DNA from: Paenibacillus sp. Soil766
GTDB taxonomy: Bacteria > Bacillota > Bacilli > Paenibacillales > NBRC-103111
Assembly (NCBI RefSeq): GCF_001428105.1
Contig: NZ_LMSJ01000013.1
Coordinates: 85,998-149,997, forward strand
DNA length: 64,000 bases
Reading direction: 5' to 3'
Shown one piece after another: positions 54,171 through 63,085 of this stretch. A program made the translations under genes and the position numbers. Position 1 is the first letter of the stretch. The number at the start of each line of letters is the position of its first letter. The notes beneath the pieces are model-generated. The model saw only the letters and a program-made list of their open reading frames with translations. It ran no database searches and had not been told where the DNA came from.

Positions 54171-55376
54171 TTGAAAACAAGTAAATGGAGTTTATTTTCA
54201 ATAGCTTCCATCCCATTAATTATGACGTTGGGAAATTCTATGTTGATTCCCGTTCTACCTTCGATTCGCAACAAATTACAGATAACTTCGTTTCAAGTGA
54301 GCTTATTAATTACCGTATACTCTGCAGTCGCTATCCTACTTATACCGATTGCAGGGTATTTGTCGGATCGTTTTGGCAGGAAGATTATTATTGTCCCTAG
54401 TTTAGTTATTACTGGCATTGGTGGTTTGATTTCCGGTTTAGCAGCTTGGTGGATGGAACACCCCTATGTGGTCATTATGCTCGGTCGAGCGTTGCAAGGC
54501 GTAGGAGCGGCCGGCGCTTTTCCCATTGTGCTGCCACTTGTCGGTGACATTTATAAAAATGAAAGTGAAGTAAGTAAAAGCTTGGGCGTTGTAGAAACTG
54601 CCAACACACTTGGTAAAGTTCTGAGTCCAATTTTGGGGTCGATACTTGCTTTCGTGGTGTGGTATCTCCCCTTTTTAACCATCCCTGTGCTGTGTGCGTT
54701 CTCAACGCTATTAGTTGCTTTTCTAGTTAAATCTCCCCAAAAAAAAGATAACAAAGAAGAAAAAGTAACGTTTAGGGAGTTTCTTCAAAACCTAAAGAAG
54801 ATATTTGGTAATAATGGCCGCTGGTTATCCGCTATTTTTGCCATAGGTTGCATATGTATGTTTGTTATATTTGGGACATTGTTTTATTTATCAGATACGC
54901 TTGAGGACAAATATCGTATTAAAGGCATTTGGAAAGGATGTGTGATTGCCATCCCTTCGGCCGTGCTGTGCCTCGCTTCATTCCTTACAGGCAAAAAAAT
55001 TGGTGAAAATAAAAAGTTAATGAAGTGGATTACTTTTTCTGGAATAGCCATCATCACTGCTTCTCTTGTTGTTTGCGGCTTTATTCAATCCCTATATTGG
55101 TTGATTGGTTTGGTAAGCTTAGCTGGTATTGGAATTGGCGTCACTCTCCCCTGCTTAGATGCCTTAATAACAGAAGGAATTGATAAAGCGGAGCGCGGCA
55201 CCATAACTTCCATATATAGCTCTATGAGGTTCATTGGTGTTGCTGTCGGTCCCCCACTGGCGTCAATTCTAGTTAAATGTTCAACGCAAATCATGTTCTT
55301 TAGTATTGCTGGTACATGTGTGGTTGCTGCACTGCTTGCTCTATTCGCTATTAAGCCAAGTAAAGAAGATCTCTAA
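54171..55376 (+). CDS. MFS transporter, DHA1 type
   Basis: 401 residues with twelve helices; SLFSIASIPLIMTLGNSMLI at the start and loop motif GYLSDRFGRKIIIVP (about 61-75), with motif C GRALQGVGAAGAFPIVLPL. Typical drug/metabolite exporter. The only suitable start is TTG 54171, weakly served; a better ATG (54139) with AGAGGTGATA opens a 15-codon frame in another register that stops across the TTG start, which may be a leader peptide or evidence for another indel. Confidence 0.85.
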   Translation: MKTSKWSLFSIASIPLIMTLGNSMLIPVLPSIRNKLQITSFQVSLLITVYSAVAILLIPIAGYLSDRFGRKIIIVPSLVITGIGGLISGLAAWWMEHPYVVIMLGRALQGVGAAGAFPIVLPLVGDIYKNESEVSKSLGVVETANTLGKVLSPILGSILAFVVWYLPFLTIPVLCAFSTLLVAFLVKSPQKKDNKEEKVTFREFLQNLKKIFGNNGRWLSAIFAIGCICMFVIFGTLFYLSDTLEDKYRIKGIWKGCVIAIPSAVLCLASFLTGKKIGENKKLMKWITFSGIAIITASLVVCGFIQSLYWLIGLVSLAGIGIGVTLPCLDALITEGIDKAERGTITSIYSSMRFIGVAVGPPLASILVKCSTQIMFFSIAGTCVVAALLALFAIKPSKEDL

Positions 55377-55403
55377 TTCATGGAGGTCTTTTTCCTATTA
55401 ACA

Positions 55404-55472
55404 TGAGCAAAAGAAAAAAGAAAGGTTGGCTTATTCCTACACCACTACAAATAATAGACCTGAGACTGTTAA
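55404..55472 (+). pseudogene. 3'-end fragment of a DUF3231 gene
   Basis: The sequence GTTGGCTTATTCCTACACCA and following CTACAAATA..GACCTGAGACTGTTAATGCTTA matches the end of the intact gene at 57970-58041 base for base over most of its length, with small indels that disturb the frame. Only the tail is present. Confidence 0.75.
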
Positions 55473-55565
55473 TGCTTAGCAACATTATTCTTCATGGTTA
55501 CAACTTCAATAATTGGGCAAGTTATGAAAAGGGAAAATTGGAAATTTAGAAGAGGAATCCCAAGA

Positions 55566-56078
55566 ATGAATACATCCAATCTGATGAATAAAGAACGTAA
55601 TTTCACTGTCTATGCTAAACGCAATCTGTGGTCTGGTATCTTATTTGGCCTTGGTTTAATTGGTTTTATTGATGAAACGATATTTCACCAACTTTTACAT
55701 TGGCATCATTTCTACGATAAATCCACGACCCGAATCGGCTTGATTTCCGATGGTATGTTTCACGCATTCAGTTGGTTTGCTACCATTGGATCACTATTTA
55801 TGTTTGCGGACTTACGTCGTAGAGAAGCTTTACACCTCAAAAGATGGTTTGGTGGTGTTTTCCTAGGCAGTGGCTCCTTCCAACTGTATGATGGAACCGT
55901 CCAACACAAAATCATGCGCCTTCACCAAATTCGATATACAAATAATGTGATTTTTTACGATATGATATGGAATATTGGAGCTTGTATCTTGCTGCTCGCA
56001 GGAATCTTTCTTACGCTTCACTCACGAAAAGAATCACGTAATGGACATGTCGAGAGAGATGCTTCTCATGTCGAATGA
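55566..56078 (+). CDS. DUF2243-family membrane protein
   Basis: 170 residues, four membrane helices, with conserved His in IDETIFHQLLHWHHFYDK and LYDGTVQHKIMRLHQIR. DUF2243 genes often adjoin ctaG, as here, and the His-rich helices suggest a heme or copper link. ATG 55566 with AGAGG is preferred; the frame opens earlier at 55494. It overlaps ctaG by 11 bases. Confidence 0.85.
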   Translation: MNTSNLMNKERNFTVYAKRNLWSGILFGLGLIGFIDETIFHQLLHWHHFYDKSTTRIGLISDGMFHAFSWFATIGSLFMFADLRRREALHLKRWFGGVFLGSGSFQLYDGTVQHKIMRLHQIRYTNNVIFYDMIWNIGACILLLAGIFLTLHSRKESRNGHVERDASHVE

Positions 56079-56880
56079 ACACCTTGCGCATGGAAGCTAT
56101 GTTAATTCTAACTTTATCCTCATATTGCTAGGTCTAAGTGCACTCATTTTCTACTTATATGCCGCGAAGAAATCCAGCCGTACTTTCAGGAAATGGCCCG
56201 TCGCACGCGTTATCTATTGGTTTCTTGGCATATTTTGTGCGGTACTACCTATTGCTGGGCCATTAGCCCATCTTGCATACATGAATTTTACTGCTCACAT
56301 GTTAGGCCATTTACTTCTTGGGATGATGGCTCCGCTATTCATAGCACTTGCTGCGCCAGTAACACTTGGCCTAAGGACCCTCCCTCTGCAATCATCACGT
56401 AGACTGGCACGCATCCTCAGAAGCTTACCTTTTCGTATCGTAAGTGATCCTTTTGCAGCTTCAGCACTCAATATCGGTGGGCTTTATATCTTATATACAA
56501 CGGATCTATTTTCAAGTATGCACCATTCGTCCGTGTTATTTCTATTTGTACATCTACATATATTTTCAGCGGGTTACCTATTCACGACTTCGATAATTTA
56601 CATCGACAAACCTTCGCATCGAACAAGCTTTGTATATCGTTCTATAGCATTTGTATCATCGATGGCTGCACACGGGATGTTATCAAAATATTTGTATGCA
56701 AACTCATTAGATGGGATCTCAGCAGTCCAAGTAGAAATCGGCGCTAAACTCATGTATTATGGCGGGGATGCGATCGACATGGTTATCCTTGTGATCTTCT
56801 TCTCTCAGTGGCTTAAAGCTGTACACCCTCGGCATGCAGTTATAACAATACAAAGGGAGCTTATTAATTCAAAAAAATAA
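56068..56880 (+). CDS. ctaG: Cytochrome c oxidase assembly factor CtaG
   Basis: 270 residues, seven membrane helices of the caa3-type CtaG family. Key residues include GPLAHLAYMNFTAHMLGHLL and FLFVHLHIFSAGYLF and HGMLSKYLYA, all His-containing; the family assists copper delivery to cytochrome oxidase. ATG 56068 overlaps the DUF2243 gene with GAGAGAG upstream, so the two are probably translationally coupled. Confidence 0.88.
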   Translation: MSNEHLAHGSYVNSNFILILLGLSALIFYLYAAKKSSRTFRKWPVARVIYWFLGIFCAVLPIAGPLAHLAYMNFTAHMLGHLLLGMMAPLFIALAAPVTLGLRTLPLQSSRRLARILRSLPFRIVSDPFAASALNIGGLYILYTTDLFSSMHHSSVLFLFVHLHIFSAGYLFTTSIIYIDKPSHRTSFVYRSIAFVSSMAAHGMLSKYLYANSLDGISAVQVEIGAKLMYYGGDAIDMVILVIFFSQWLKAVHPRHAVITIQRELINSKK

Positions 56881-56901
56881 AGCCCATTCATAAATACAGA
56901 T

Positions 56902-56943
56902 AATAAGCCAAATACCTTAGCAAATACAGGCATTTGGCTTATT
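56902..56943 (+). terminator. Terminator after ctaG
   Basis: AATAAGCCAAAT pairs with ATTTGGCTTATT around an 18-base loop, then TTGTTTG. Confidence 0.8.
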
Positions 56944-57098
56944 TGTTTGAGATTAATTATTGTAGAAACCAAAAGTCTCCTGAAAAAATCTCACTACTCC
57001 ACCTTACATTCCTTTTAATCCCTCTTTATTAAAAACATCAATTGAGCATCCTAACTATGCGATAGCAAATAAAGCATTTTGAGAGGAGATTGGTTAAC

Positions 57099-57452
57099 AT
57101 GAAAAAGATTCAAACTATTACCTTAGCTGTTCTATTAACATCAGCATTAAGTCTTGGAACAGTTGGAGCCCATGAAAATACAGGAGCTGGAATAAATGCT
57201 TCAACAGGTTCAACTAGTATAAACACAAATAGGTATGGAACGATTAGCTCTCCTGCTGCTTCTCCTAGTAATACGCTAAACCAAGCAAATTACGGTACTG
57301 GCTTAAACTCGTATTCTAGCAATTCAAATTCTATCCGCGCTTATGATACCGCAAATACAGGATCGGATGCCTCAAACTGGGGTTGGCTTGGGTTAATTGG
57401 TCTGCTTGGCCTAGCTGGACTGAGATCAAGAAATCATGCTGGGGAAAGGTAA
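57099..57452 (+). CDS. WGxxGxxG-type exported protein
   Basis: 117 residues. Signal peptide (MKKIQTITLAVLLTSALSLG to GAHA-like AHE), a low-complexity Ser/Thr/Asn-rich middle (no charged residues), and the C-terminal NWGWLGLIGLLGLAGLRSRN, the WGxxGxxG sorting-like tail with a hydrophobic helix and basic end. Probably held in the membrane or wall. ATG has GAGAGGAG; a TTG nine bases earlier overlaps the site. Confidence 0.82.
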   Translation: MKKIQTITLAVLLTSALSLGTVGAHENTGAGINASTGSTSINTNRYGTISSPAASPSNTLNQANYGTGLNSYSSNSNSIRAYDTANTGSDASNWGWLGLIGLLGLAGLRSRNHAGER

Positions 57453-57522
57453 GCTAATCCTAGTTCGAATTAGCTTATAAGATTAATAAAGTTAATAATT
57501 GAAAATGAGGAGAGATTATAAC

Positions 57523-58041
57523 ATGGGAATTTTAAGTGGAAATCCGAAAGATGAGCCTTTACACTACGGTGAAATATTTAGTTGTTGGCAAGCTTCAACA
57601 GTAGCTAAAGGAGCTGTTTCTTGCTATCAGGCTTACTTAAATCACTCTGGCGACAAAGAACTCAAAAAAATTCTGGACGATCTGATTGATCAAGCAAAGC
57701 TGGAAATAAAAGAACTGGATAAGATTCTTGTTGAGAACGGACTTGCACCAATTCCTGCATTTCCAGAAAGACCGTCAGTTAAACTTGAGGATATCCCCGT
57801 TGGTGCAAGATTTAACGATCCAGAAATTTCAGCCATAATTGCAGCTGACACTTCACTAGGACTTGTTGCTTGTAGTCAAGCTATGGGACAAGCGATTAGA
57901 GAAGATATTGGCGCTCTTTTCGCGAAATACCATATAACGAAAACAGCCTTGGGTTTAAAAATACTTGAAATGAGTAAAGAAAAAGGTTGGCTAATTCCTC
58001 CACCACTACAAATAAAAAGACCTGAGACTGTTAATGCTTAA
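57523..58041 (+). CDS. DUF3231-family protein
   Basis: 172 residues beginning MGILSGNPKDEPLHYGEIFS, with long helices (TVAKGAVSCYQAYLNHSGDK; IDQAKLEIKELDKILVENGL) and NDPEISAIIAADTSLGLVAC, then closing KGWLIPPPLQ. DUF3231 proteins are helical bundle proteins of spore formers related to ferritin-like coats; function unproven. ATG follows GGAGAGATT. A second copy of its 3' end lies at 55404-55472. Confidence 0.88.
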   Translation: MGILSGNPKDEPLHYGEIFSCWQASTVAKGAVSCYQAYLNHSGDKELKKILDDLIDQAKLEIKELDKILVENGLAPIPAFPERPSVKLEDIPVGARFNDPEISAIIAADTSLGLVACSQAMGQAIREDIGALFAKYHITKTALGLKILEMSKEKGWLIPPPLQIKRPETVNA

Positions 58042-58103
58042 GGATTCAGGTATTTAAGTGAGCCAAGGTCCCTTAACAAATAGACAGGAGGTGAACAATA
58101 AAC

Positions 58104-58184
58104 ATGAGTAAAACAAAAGACACTAACAACCCAAAGCATACCATTTCATCAAATAAAACCGGTGAACAAAAGAAATCCAAGTAA
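58104..58184 (+). CDS. 26-residue basic peptide
   Basis: ATG 58104 lies after a near-perfect AGGAGGTGAA site and encodes MSKTKDTNNPKHTISSNKTG EQKKSK. Rich in Lys, Asn, Thr; no hydrophobic stretch, so soluble. It sits between the DUF3231 stop and a strong terminator, probably in the same transcript. Similar tiny hydrophilic peptides are common among spore proteins. Too short for normal gene callers. Confidence 0.6.
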   Translation: MSKTKDTNNPKHTISSNKTGEQKKSK

Positions 58185-58219
58185 AACTGTTAAGTACCCC
58201 TCTGAAAAATTATTTCAAT

Positions 58220-58265
58220 AAGTGGGTTTACATATTAGATATCACTAATATGTGAACCCACTTTT
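58220..58265 (+). terminator. Terminator after the small peptide gene
   Basis: AAGTGGGTTTACATATTAG pairs with CTAATATGTGAACCCACTT around six bases, then TTTTG. Confidence 0.85.
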
Positions 58266-58341
58266 GTTCAACTATCGTTCTTCCCTTAGCTTAATGGTCT
58301 CCTCTGATATGAATTGCACCATGTTTTCCGCAGTTTTGTTT

Positions 58342-59178
58342 TTATCGCGAAGATAATCTTTTATCTGTGATATTAACAAGCATGATTAGAAATAAGGATA
58401 GAAAAACATAATACATCTGGTCCCACCATACAAGACTGTGAAGGATTCCAATCATTATAAGAAATTGATTCACTATATAAAAAAATAAACCTGTTAAAAT
58501 ATATTTTTTCCACTTTGTTTTCCAATTGATTTTAACAATTAAACAATAATAAAGGCTTGCGCACAAATAATATAGGGCTGAGAAGGCGATTGAATCGCGA
58601 CCTACATTATCAAACCAATTAGGGCGATAATACCGATTCAAAAAAAATAGCATCGGAAGAATATGGCAACTGGCAGAAATGGAGCCAGTGATTAAATAAA
58701 GCATCAAATTGTGTTTAAGGCCCTGAGAAGGAAGTAAAATCCATTTATAAAAGATCTTGGCCAAAACAAAATACATTACGAGACCTAATCCGGTATATTC
58801 TAATCTCCACCAATGGTGTGTATAGATATGTAGCTTTAAAAAGAACCATTCAATTCCTACAAAATATCCTGAAAAAATGACAATCCAAAGCCAATTTAAG
58901 TGGAAAGTTGCTATCAGGGTTGCTGTGATCGGTAAAGATAATGCGTTTGAGAAAAATGCTCCCAATTCACTATCATAAAATGAATCATGTTTGATAATAT
59001 TGGGTTTATAATCATAGCTTCCTAAGAAATTAAAAATCATAGTCTCGATGATATAACCATACCCGACCATTGTTAAATACAGAAACAGAGTTTGCGTGTT
59101 TCTTTTTTTATATATTATAGAACAAAATAATATTAAGCTTGAAATAAGTAGAGCAAAAAACCAAAAAGAATTAGGCAC
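58342..59178 (-). CDS. Multi-pass membrane protein, paralogue of 24284-25168
   Basis: 278 residues with about eight helices. Shares with the other copy the patterns GYIIETMIFNFLGSYDYKPN / GYLENVICIWFQSYEYYPKI, FVGIEWFFLKLHIYTHHWWR / FVGIEYLFLALGVYKLNWWH and YTGLGLVMYF / YTAVGLLIYF. GTG 59178 with AGGAGTG is preferred to a longer TTG-started frame. Function unknown. Confidence 0.75.
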   Translation of the reverse strand: MPNSFWFFALLISSLILFCSIIYKKRNTQTLFLYLTMVGYGYIIETMIFNFLGSYDYKPNIIKHDSFYDSELGAFFSNALSLPITATLIATFHLNWLWIVIFSGYFVGIEWFFLKLHIYTHHWWRLEYTGLGLVMYFVLAKIFYKWILLPSQGLKHNLMLYLITGSISASCHILPMLFFLNRYYRPNWFDNVGRDSIAFSALYYLCASLYYCLIVKINWKTKWKKYILTGLFFYIVNQFLIMIGILHSLVWWDQMYYVFLSLFLIMLVNITDKRLSSR

Positions 59179-59337
59179 ATCGTTCACTCCTATATTACAT
59201 GAATACAATAGTTTGTTTTGTGGAATATTTTTATATTATTGCAGATTTTCAAATTTATATACCTATACACATGCTCCTTATTAGCATAATGATAGTATTT
59301 TATTTAGTCGTATTCTTCTGTACCCAATTTCATTAGT

Positions 59338-59366
59338 AAAGAGGATACCGCTGAGGTATCCTCTTT
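59338..59366 (-). terminator. Terminator after the SspH-like gene
   Basis: AAAGAGGATACC and GGTATCCTCTTT form a perfect stem with a five-base loop. Confidence 0.8.
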
Positions 59367-59394
59367 ACTCTTTCTTAAACTTACTTCTTTTCAA

Positions 59395-59625
59395 TCACTT
59401 AGGCGATGGGCATATCAATTTAATGTCTTCCATCTCTAACATTTGAGAGCTCTCGACTAAACTACTTAAAGGGACGCTTTGCTCGTTTTCTGGTTGATCC
59501 AAAGGATAAATTCTAGCGGTTTCGTTCTTTTCGTCTACATGTTGGATGTAGATTGGCGTCCCATTATAAGTGACATTAACCATGGCAGGTGAAACTGCAA
59601 TCTCTTGAGCGCGTAGATTATTCAT
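59395..59625 (-). CDS. sspH: Small acid-soluble spore protein, H type
   Basis: 76 residues: NNLRAQEIAVSPAMVNVTYN, then GTPIYIQHVDEKNETARIYP and ENEQSVPLSSLVE, the whole SspH sequence type. Such proteins are minor small acid-soluble proteins of the forespore, so the organism makes endospores. ATG 59625 has AAGGAGG. The C-terminal extension EMEDIKLICPSPK is longer than usual. Confidence 0.9.
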   Translation of the reverse strand: MNNLRAQEIAVSPAMVNVTYNGTPIYIQHVDEKNETARIYPLDQPENEQSVPLSSLVESSQMLEMEDIKLICPSPK

Positions 59626-59705
59626 TTTGGCCTCCTTCACGTACTAGTTACATTATTTGTGTATGTGCAAGGATGTATTCATGGAAAGGCACCGGCAGCT
59701 ATTTG

Positions 59706-61055
59706 TTACGGGTAGACATACACATTTGCTGTAGTTTGTAATCCATTATAAGTTGCTGTTAATACCGTTTGCCCATATTTAAGTCCCGTAATATTACCTA
59801 ATCTATCTACGGTCAATATGGATGGATCAGCTGTTGAATAGCTACCATATTGGCTGACATTTACCTTTCGATCCCCGTACACTGAAGTGAGAACAGTATC
59901 TAATGTTTGTCCGACACTCAGACTATAATCTTCTGAATCGAGCTTCAGCCCTGTTTGTGGTGGGGACGAATAAACCGCCAGTTTCATCAGAGTTTCTGGA
60001 GAAGAAAGGATCATAGCCCCTCCGCTCTTAACTGAAATTGCTTTTGTCAAACCACTAACTGGCTTTGACCATTGAATAGTCCCAGCAGCATCGGTTTTGA
60101 TAACTAGATGAGACTGGCCTACTAAGTAGCCGCCATCACTGGTATTTGTTAGAGAGACGGTTTGTCCTCCATCAAGAGTTTTCGTCCAGCTCTCTTCACC
60201 TATGGCATCGGTTTTTATCAGAACAGTTTCGTCTTCTGAACGAGAACCAACGATTAGATAACCGCCTTCAGTTGTTTGAATAACATAGCCTCCGTTGCAA
60301 CTATATGTCTTCTCCCACTCTATTTTACCCGAAGAATTCAACTTCCAAATAGAAACATTGGTACCCTTGGTACCGCTGACAATATAACCGCCATCTGCTG
60401 TTTCCTCGATAGTACGTGCTTCTACATGCGGACTATTCGGTCCGCCTGTACCTAAAACGGTTGTCCACTCGTTCATACCGCTACGATTCCTTTTTTGGAC
60501 TGAAGTATGAAACGACCCTACATTTAGACTCTCCGTAAAAATAGCATTTATATAACCGCCATCTTTTGCTTGTCGAATCATATTAAAGTGACCGTAGGCA
60601 CCTGAGTCAAAAACCTGTGTCCACTGCATTACTCCGTTCTCATCTGTTTTGACAATTACATACTCATTATAGCGAAAGTAAAATCCTGGGACAGTTCCTC
60701 CTACTATATATCCCCCATTATCTAGATGGCGAATAGAAGAAACCGTTACCTGTTTCTCAATACCCGAAGAATTTAATGCCTGCAGTTGAAATACTTTTGA
60801 CCACTGTTGATTTCCTTGTTCATCTATATTAGCAAGAAAAATCTTGCCCTCCTCAGAGGTACCCATCACGGTATACCCATCCCCTGACATTTCTTGTACT
60901 TCTGAGAGTACAAAACCTGTGTCATAATTTTTTGCCCACAAAGTTTCGGGTGCTAGTCCTATGGCAGCGGCGTGCCCTGAGTTCCAGCCAATTAATAGGT
61001 TGAATGAAAGTGTTCCTACTACTATCAACTTTCTCCATGAAGCTCTTTTTTTCAT
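59706..61055 (-). CDS. Exported propeller-like protein with C-terminal Big2-type domain
   Basis: 449 residues. Signal peptide with MKKRASWRKLIVVGTLSFNL to HAAA. About eight repeats of the kind DGGYIVGGTVPG.. .. VIKTDENGVMQWTQVFDSG, DGGYIVSGTKGTNVSIWKLN and SDGGYLVGQSHLVIKTDAAG occupy residues about 50-345, as in secreted propellers. Residues about 365-449 form a Big2-like domain (LTVDRLGNITGLKYGQTVLT). Probably surface-exposed. A fragment of its 3' end lies at 48320-48395. Confidence 0.8.
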   Translation of the reverse strand: MKKRASWRKLIVVGTLSFNLLIGWNSGHAAAIGLAPETLWAKNYDTGFVLSEVQEMSGDGYTVMGTSEEGKIFLANIDEQGNQQWSKVFQLQALNSSGIEKQVTVSSIRHLDNGGYIVGGTVPGFYFRYNEYVIVKTDENGVMQWTQVFDSGAYGHFNMIRQAKDGGYINAIFTESLNVGSFHTSVQKRNRSGMNEWTTVLGTGGPNSPHVEARTIEETADGGYIVSGTKGTNVSIWKLNSSGKIEWEKTYSCNGGYVIQTTEGGYLIVGSRSEDETVLIKTDAIGEESWTKTLDGGQTVSLTNTSDGGYLVGQSHLVIKTDAAGTIQWSKPVSGLTKAISVKSGGAMILSSPETLMKLAVYSSPPQTGLKLDSEDYSLSVGQTLDTVLTSVYGDRKVNVSQYGSYSTADPSILTVDRLGNITGLKYGQTVLTATYNGLQTTANVYVYP

Positions 61056-61342
61056 ACTTGTCCAACTCCTTGTTCGATTTGTAATCCGACTGCATTGACA
61101 ATTAGAACGAACTGTTCATCTCCTTTCTCTTGACTAAAAATACTATAAATTGTATTTATTACATATATTCGGTTGATATCTCTATTAAAAGACGTCAAGC
61201 AGCATGCCTTAGATAAAACAAATGAAACAACTCCCCAATATATTTTTCTTTGATCTCACTTTATTTACTTTCGAAACACAAGCTCTTCAACTTTCGTATC
61301 CCGAGGGAGCTTAATCAGTTGGAAAATACTCCTCCCTGCCTT

Positions 61343-61460
61343 CGGTCGAGAATGGGATAAAGTACTTGTCATTTTGTTTTGACAAGAATTTTAACCCATA
61401 AAACAAAAAAGCCGCGATTTACGAAGCACTAAATGAGATAATGTTCTTGTCACCCGACAT
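61343..61460. repeat. Dispersed hairpin repeat, copy C
   Basis: Contains CTTGTCATTTTGTTTTGACA AG (61365-61386), CCCATAAAA, an A run, GCCGCGATTTACG, AATGAGATAAT and TTCTTGTCACCCGACA. Matches copy A (21255-21371) in order and spacing. On the minus strand ATG TCG GGT GAC AAG.. gives a 13-codon frame ending in the repeat. It lies in the 486-base spacer after the Big2-type gene start; the rest of that spacer contains only CCCGAGGGAGCTTAATC near 61300. Confidence 0.7.
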
Positions 61461-61541
61461 TCTCCCTTAGGGGTTGTTTCTTCCGTCGAAATGATTGGTG
61501 TTTTTCTAATATTGAGAATATATCGCTTACCTCATGTCCAC

Positions 61542-61892
61542 TTAATGCTCGTAGCCGGGATCATCGTAATCGGAATTTTGCAGCTTATTAAGTATGTTCA
61601 TATCATGAATATGAGCCTTCGTCTTGTCAGTTCCCAAATTGTAGATTAATTGATAGAGTTTGAGCAGATCATCGTTAAATTGATTCGTTGCTTTATCGTG
61701 ATCGGCGGATTTATACGGAATTGGAGCTCTGAATTGGGTCACTTCATCGTCCCGCTGTAGTTGCTCAAGCATTTGACGTAGCTTTTCGAGCTCTTTCTCT
61801 GTCCCGCGGACCTCAAGCTGTTCATTCATAGAAGCTTCCCTATCAAGACTTTTGTTGGATACAGAGACGTATAGCGTATTTTTAGTAGACAT
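61542..61892 (-). CDS. Hypothetical acidic helical protein
   Basis: 116 residues from ATG 61892 with AAAGGAGTG. It begins STKNTLYVSVSNKSLDREAS, then a helix VRGTEKELEKLRQMLEQLQR likely to form a coiled coil, and ends with an Asp-rich, His-containing tail (KAHIHDMNILNKLQNSDYDD). No family recognised; small cytoplasmic proteins of this type are common in Paenibacillaceae. Stands alone. Confidence 0.7.
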   Translation of the reverse strand: MSTKNTLYVSVSNKSLDREASMNEQLEVRGTEKELEKLRQMLEQLQRDDEVTQFRAPIPYKSADHDKATNQFNDDLLKLYQLIYNLGTDKTKAHIHDMNILNKLQNSDYDDPGYEH

Positions 61893-62136
61893 TCCAAACA
61901 CTCCTTTTCCGATAGACTACTTCCTATTAAAGCCAATATGGCTTGTTTGAAACAGCGTTCCTAGAGGCCCTAACGGCTGTTCGTATGATTTAATTTCATA
62001 TGTCCATATAAATAATATTATTAAGGAATACTGTCCATTATTTGAATGAAAACAGGGAGCGACTGCCGCGGCAATCAGCACCCTGTATATTGTGCTATCA
62101 TTCCCTGTTAGAGTGGATCACCTAGTACGGTGCGAC

Positions 62137-62706
62137 TTATTTCTCTAACTTATAGCGGGTAGCGATAATGCCCGAATTAAGCGTTCGACTGGACAGCAGC
62201 TTGAGCCTGATTTTCTCGATACCGCCGTCGAAAGCCGATTTTCCACTGCCAAGGACGACCGGACAAATCGTCAGTAGGAATTCGTCGATCAGGCCGAGCT
62301 CAAGCAGCGTCTTCGCAGCCCCCGGGCTGCCGAAGATAACGAGATTTTTGCCAGGCTGCTCCTTGAGCGCCTTGATTTCCTCTGCGATCTTGTCCTTGAT
62401 TAGCATCGTATTGTTCCATTCCGCCTTGTCCATCGTGCCGGAAATGACGATCTTCTTAACATCCTGCAGCCATTTAGCATGCTCTATACCGTGCCTCGAC
62501 TCATTCGGATCATCCAGGACCATGGGCCAGTAGCTCTCCATCATCTGATACGTCGTACGTCCGTATACGGGAGAGCCGACTTCGGCTACGACCTCCTCGG
62601 CGTATTTCTGTAATTCCTCATTGTACGGTATCCAGTCCAGCCCTCCGTTCGAATCTGACGCATACCCATCCAGCGACACATGCATGAACAATACGAGTTT
62701 TCTCAT
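62137..62706 (-). CDS. Dihydrofolate-reductase-like (RibD C-terminal) protein
   Basis: 189 residues with the start LVLFMHVSLDGYASDSNGGL, YGRTTYQMMESYWP and the C-terminal VLGSGKSAFDGGIEKIRLKL, typical of the YyaP/YwjB group. NADPH-dependent reduction of an unknown substrate. ATG follows GGAGGAGAAAC. GC content is higher than in its neighbours, which could mean recent arrival. Confidence 0.87.
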   Translation of the reverse strand: MRKLVLFMHVSLDGYASDSNGGLDWIPYNEELQKYAEEVVAEVGSPVYGRTTYQMMESYWPMVLDDPNESRHGIEHAKWLQDVKKIVISGTMDKAEWNNTMLIKDKIAEEIKALKEQPGKNLVIFGSPGAAKTLLELGLIDEFLLTICPVVLGSGKSAFDGGIEKIRLKLLSSRTLNSGIIATRYKLEK

Positions 62707-63085
62707 GTCTGTTTCTCCTCCGATTTCGAATTTATCTTGTTCGACTTTTTGACTGTTGTCCTGTGTTTTGTCTTGCTGTTACGTTCACTATAAATCATTA
62801 CGTTACGTAAGGTTCAAGGGGGTATCTGAATTTTTTTTGCTGACAACAATGTTGCACAAAACTGCCAGTTACTTTAATGAACTTAGGAGGAGCTGCCCAT
62901 TGATGCGATCTACTCCCTATTTTCAAGTATCGTTCCCGAGGGAGTTTAACGAAAATGGGTTAGAAGTTATGAAATAAGCGGCATCCGTTCACGAATCCAA
63001 GGATGAACTTCTTCATTTTCCATTTGAAAAGCATAATACCCCAAAATCCCCGTCAACGTAAATCCTTACATTTTGGCAAAAACAT
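62707..63085. other. 379-base spacer with dispersed motifs
   Basis: No gene supported. It carries GCACAAAACTGCCAGTTA (a variant of a motif near 21190) and TTCCCGAGGGAGTTTAA (variants near 33765 and 61300), again with a conserved order, so this is probably another interspersed repeat. Confidence 0.4.
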
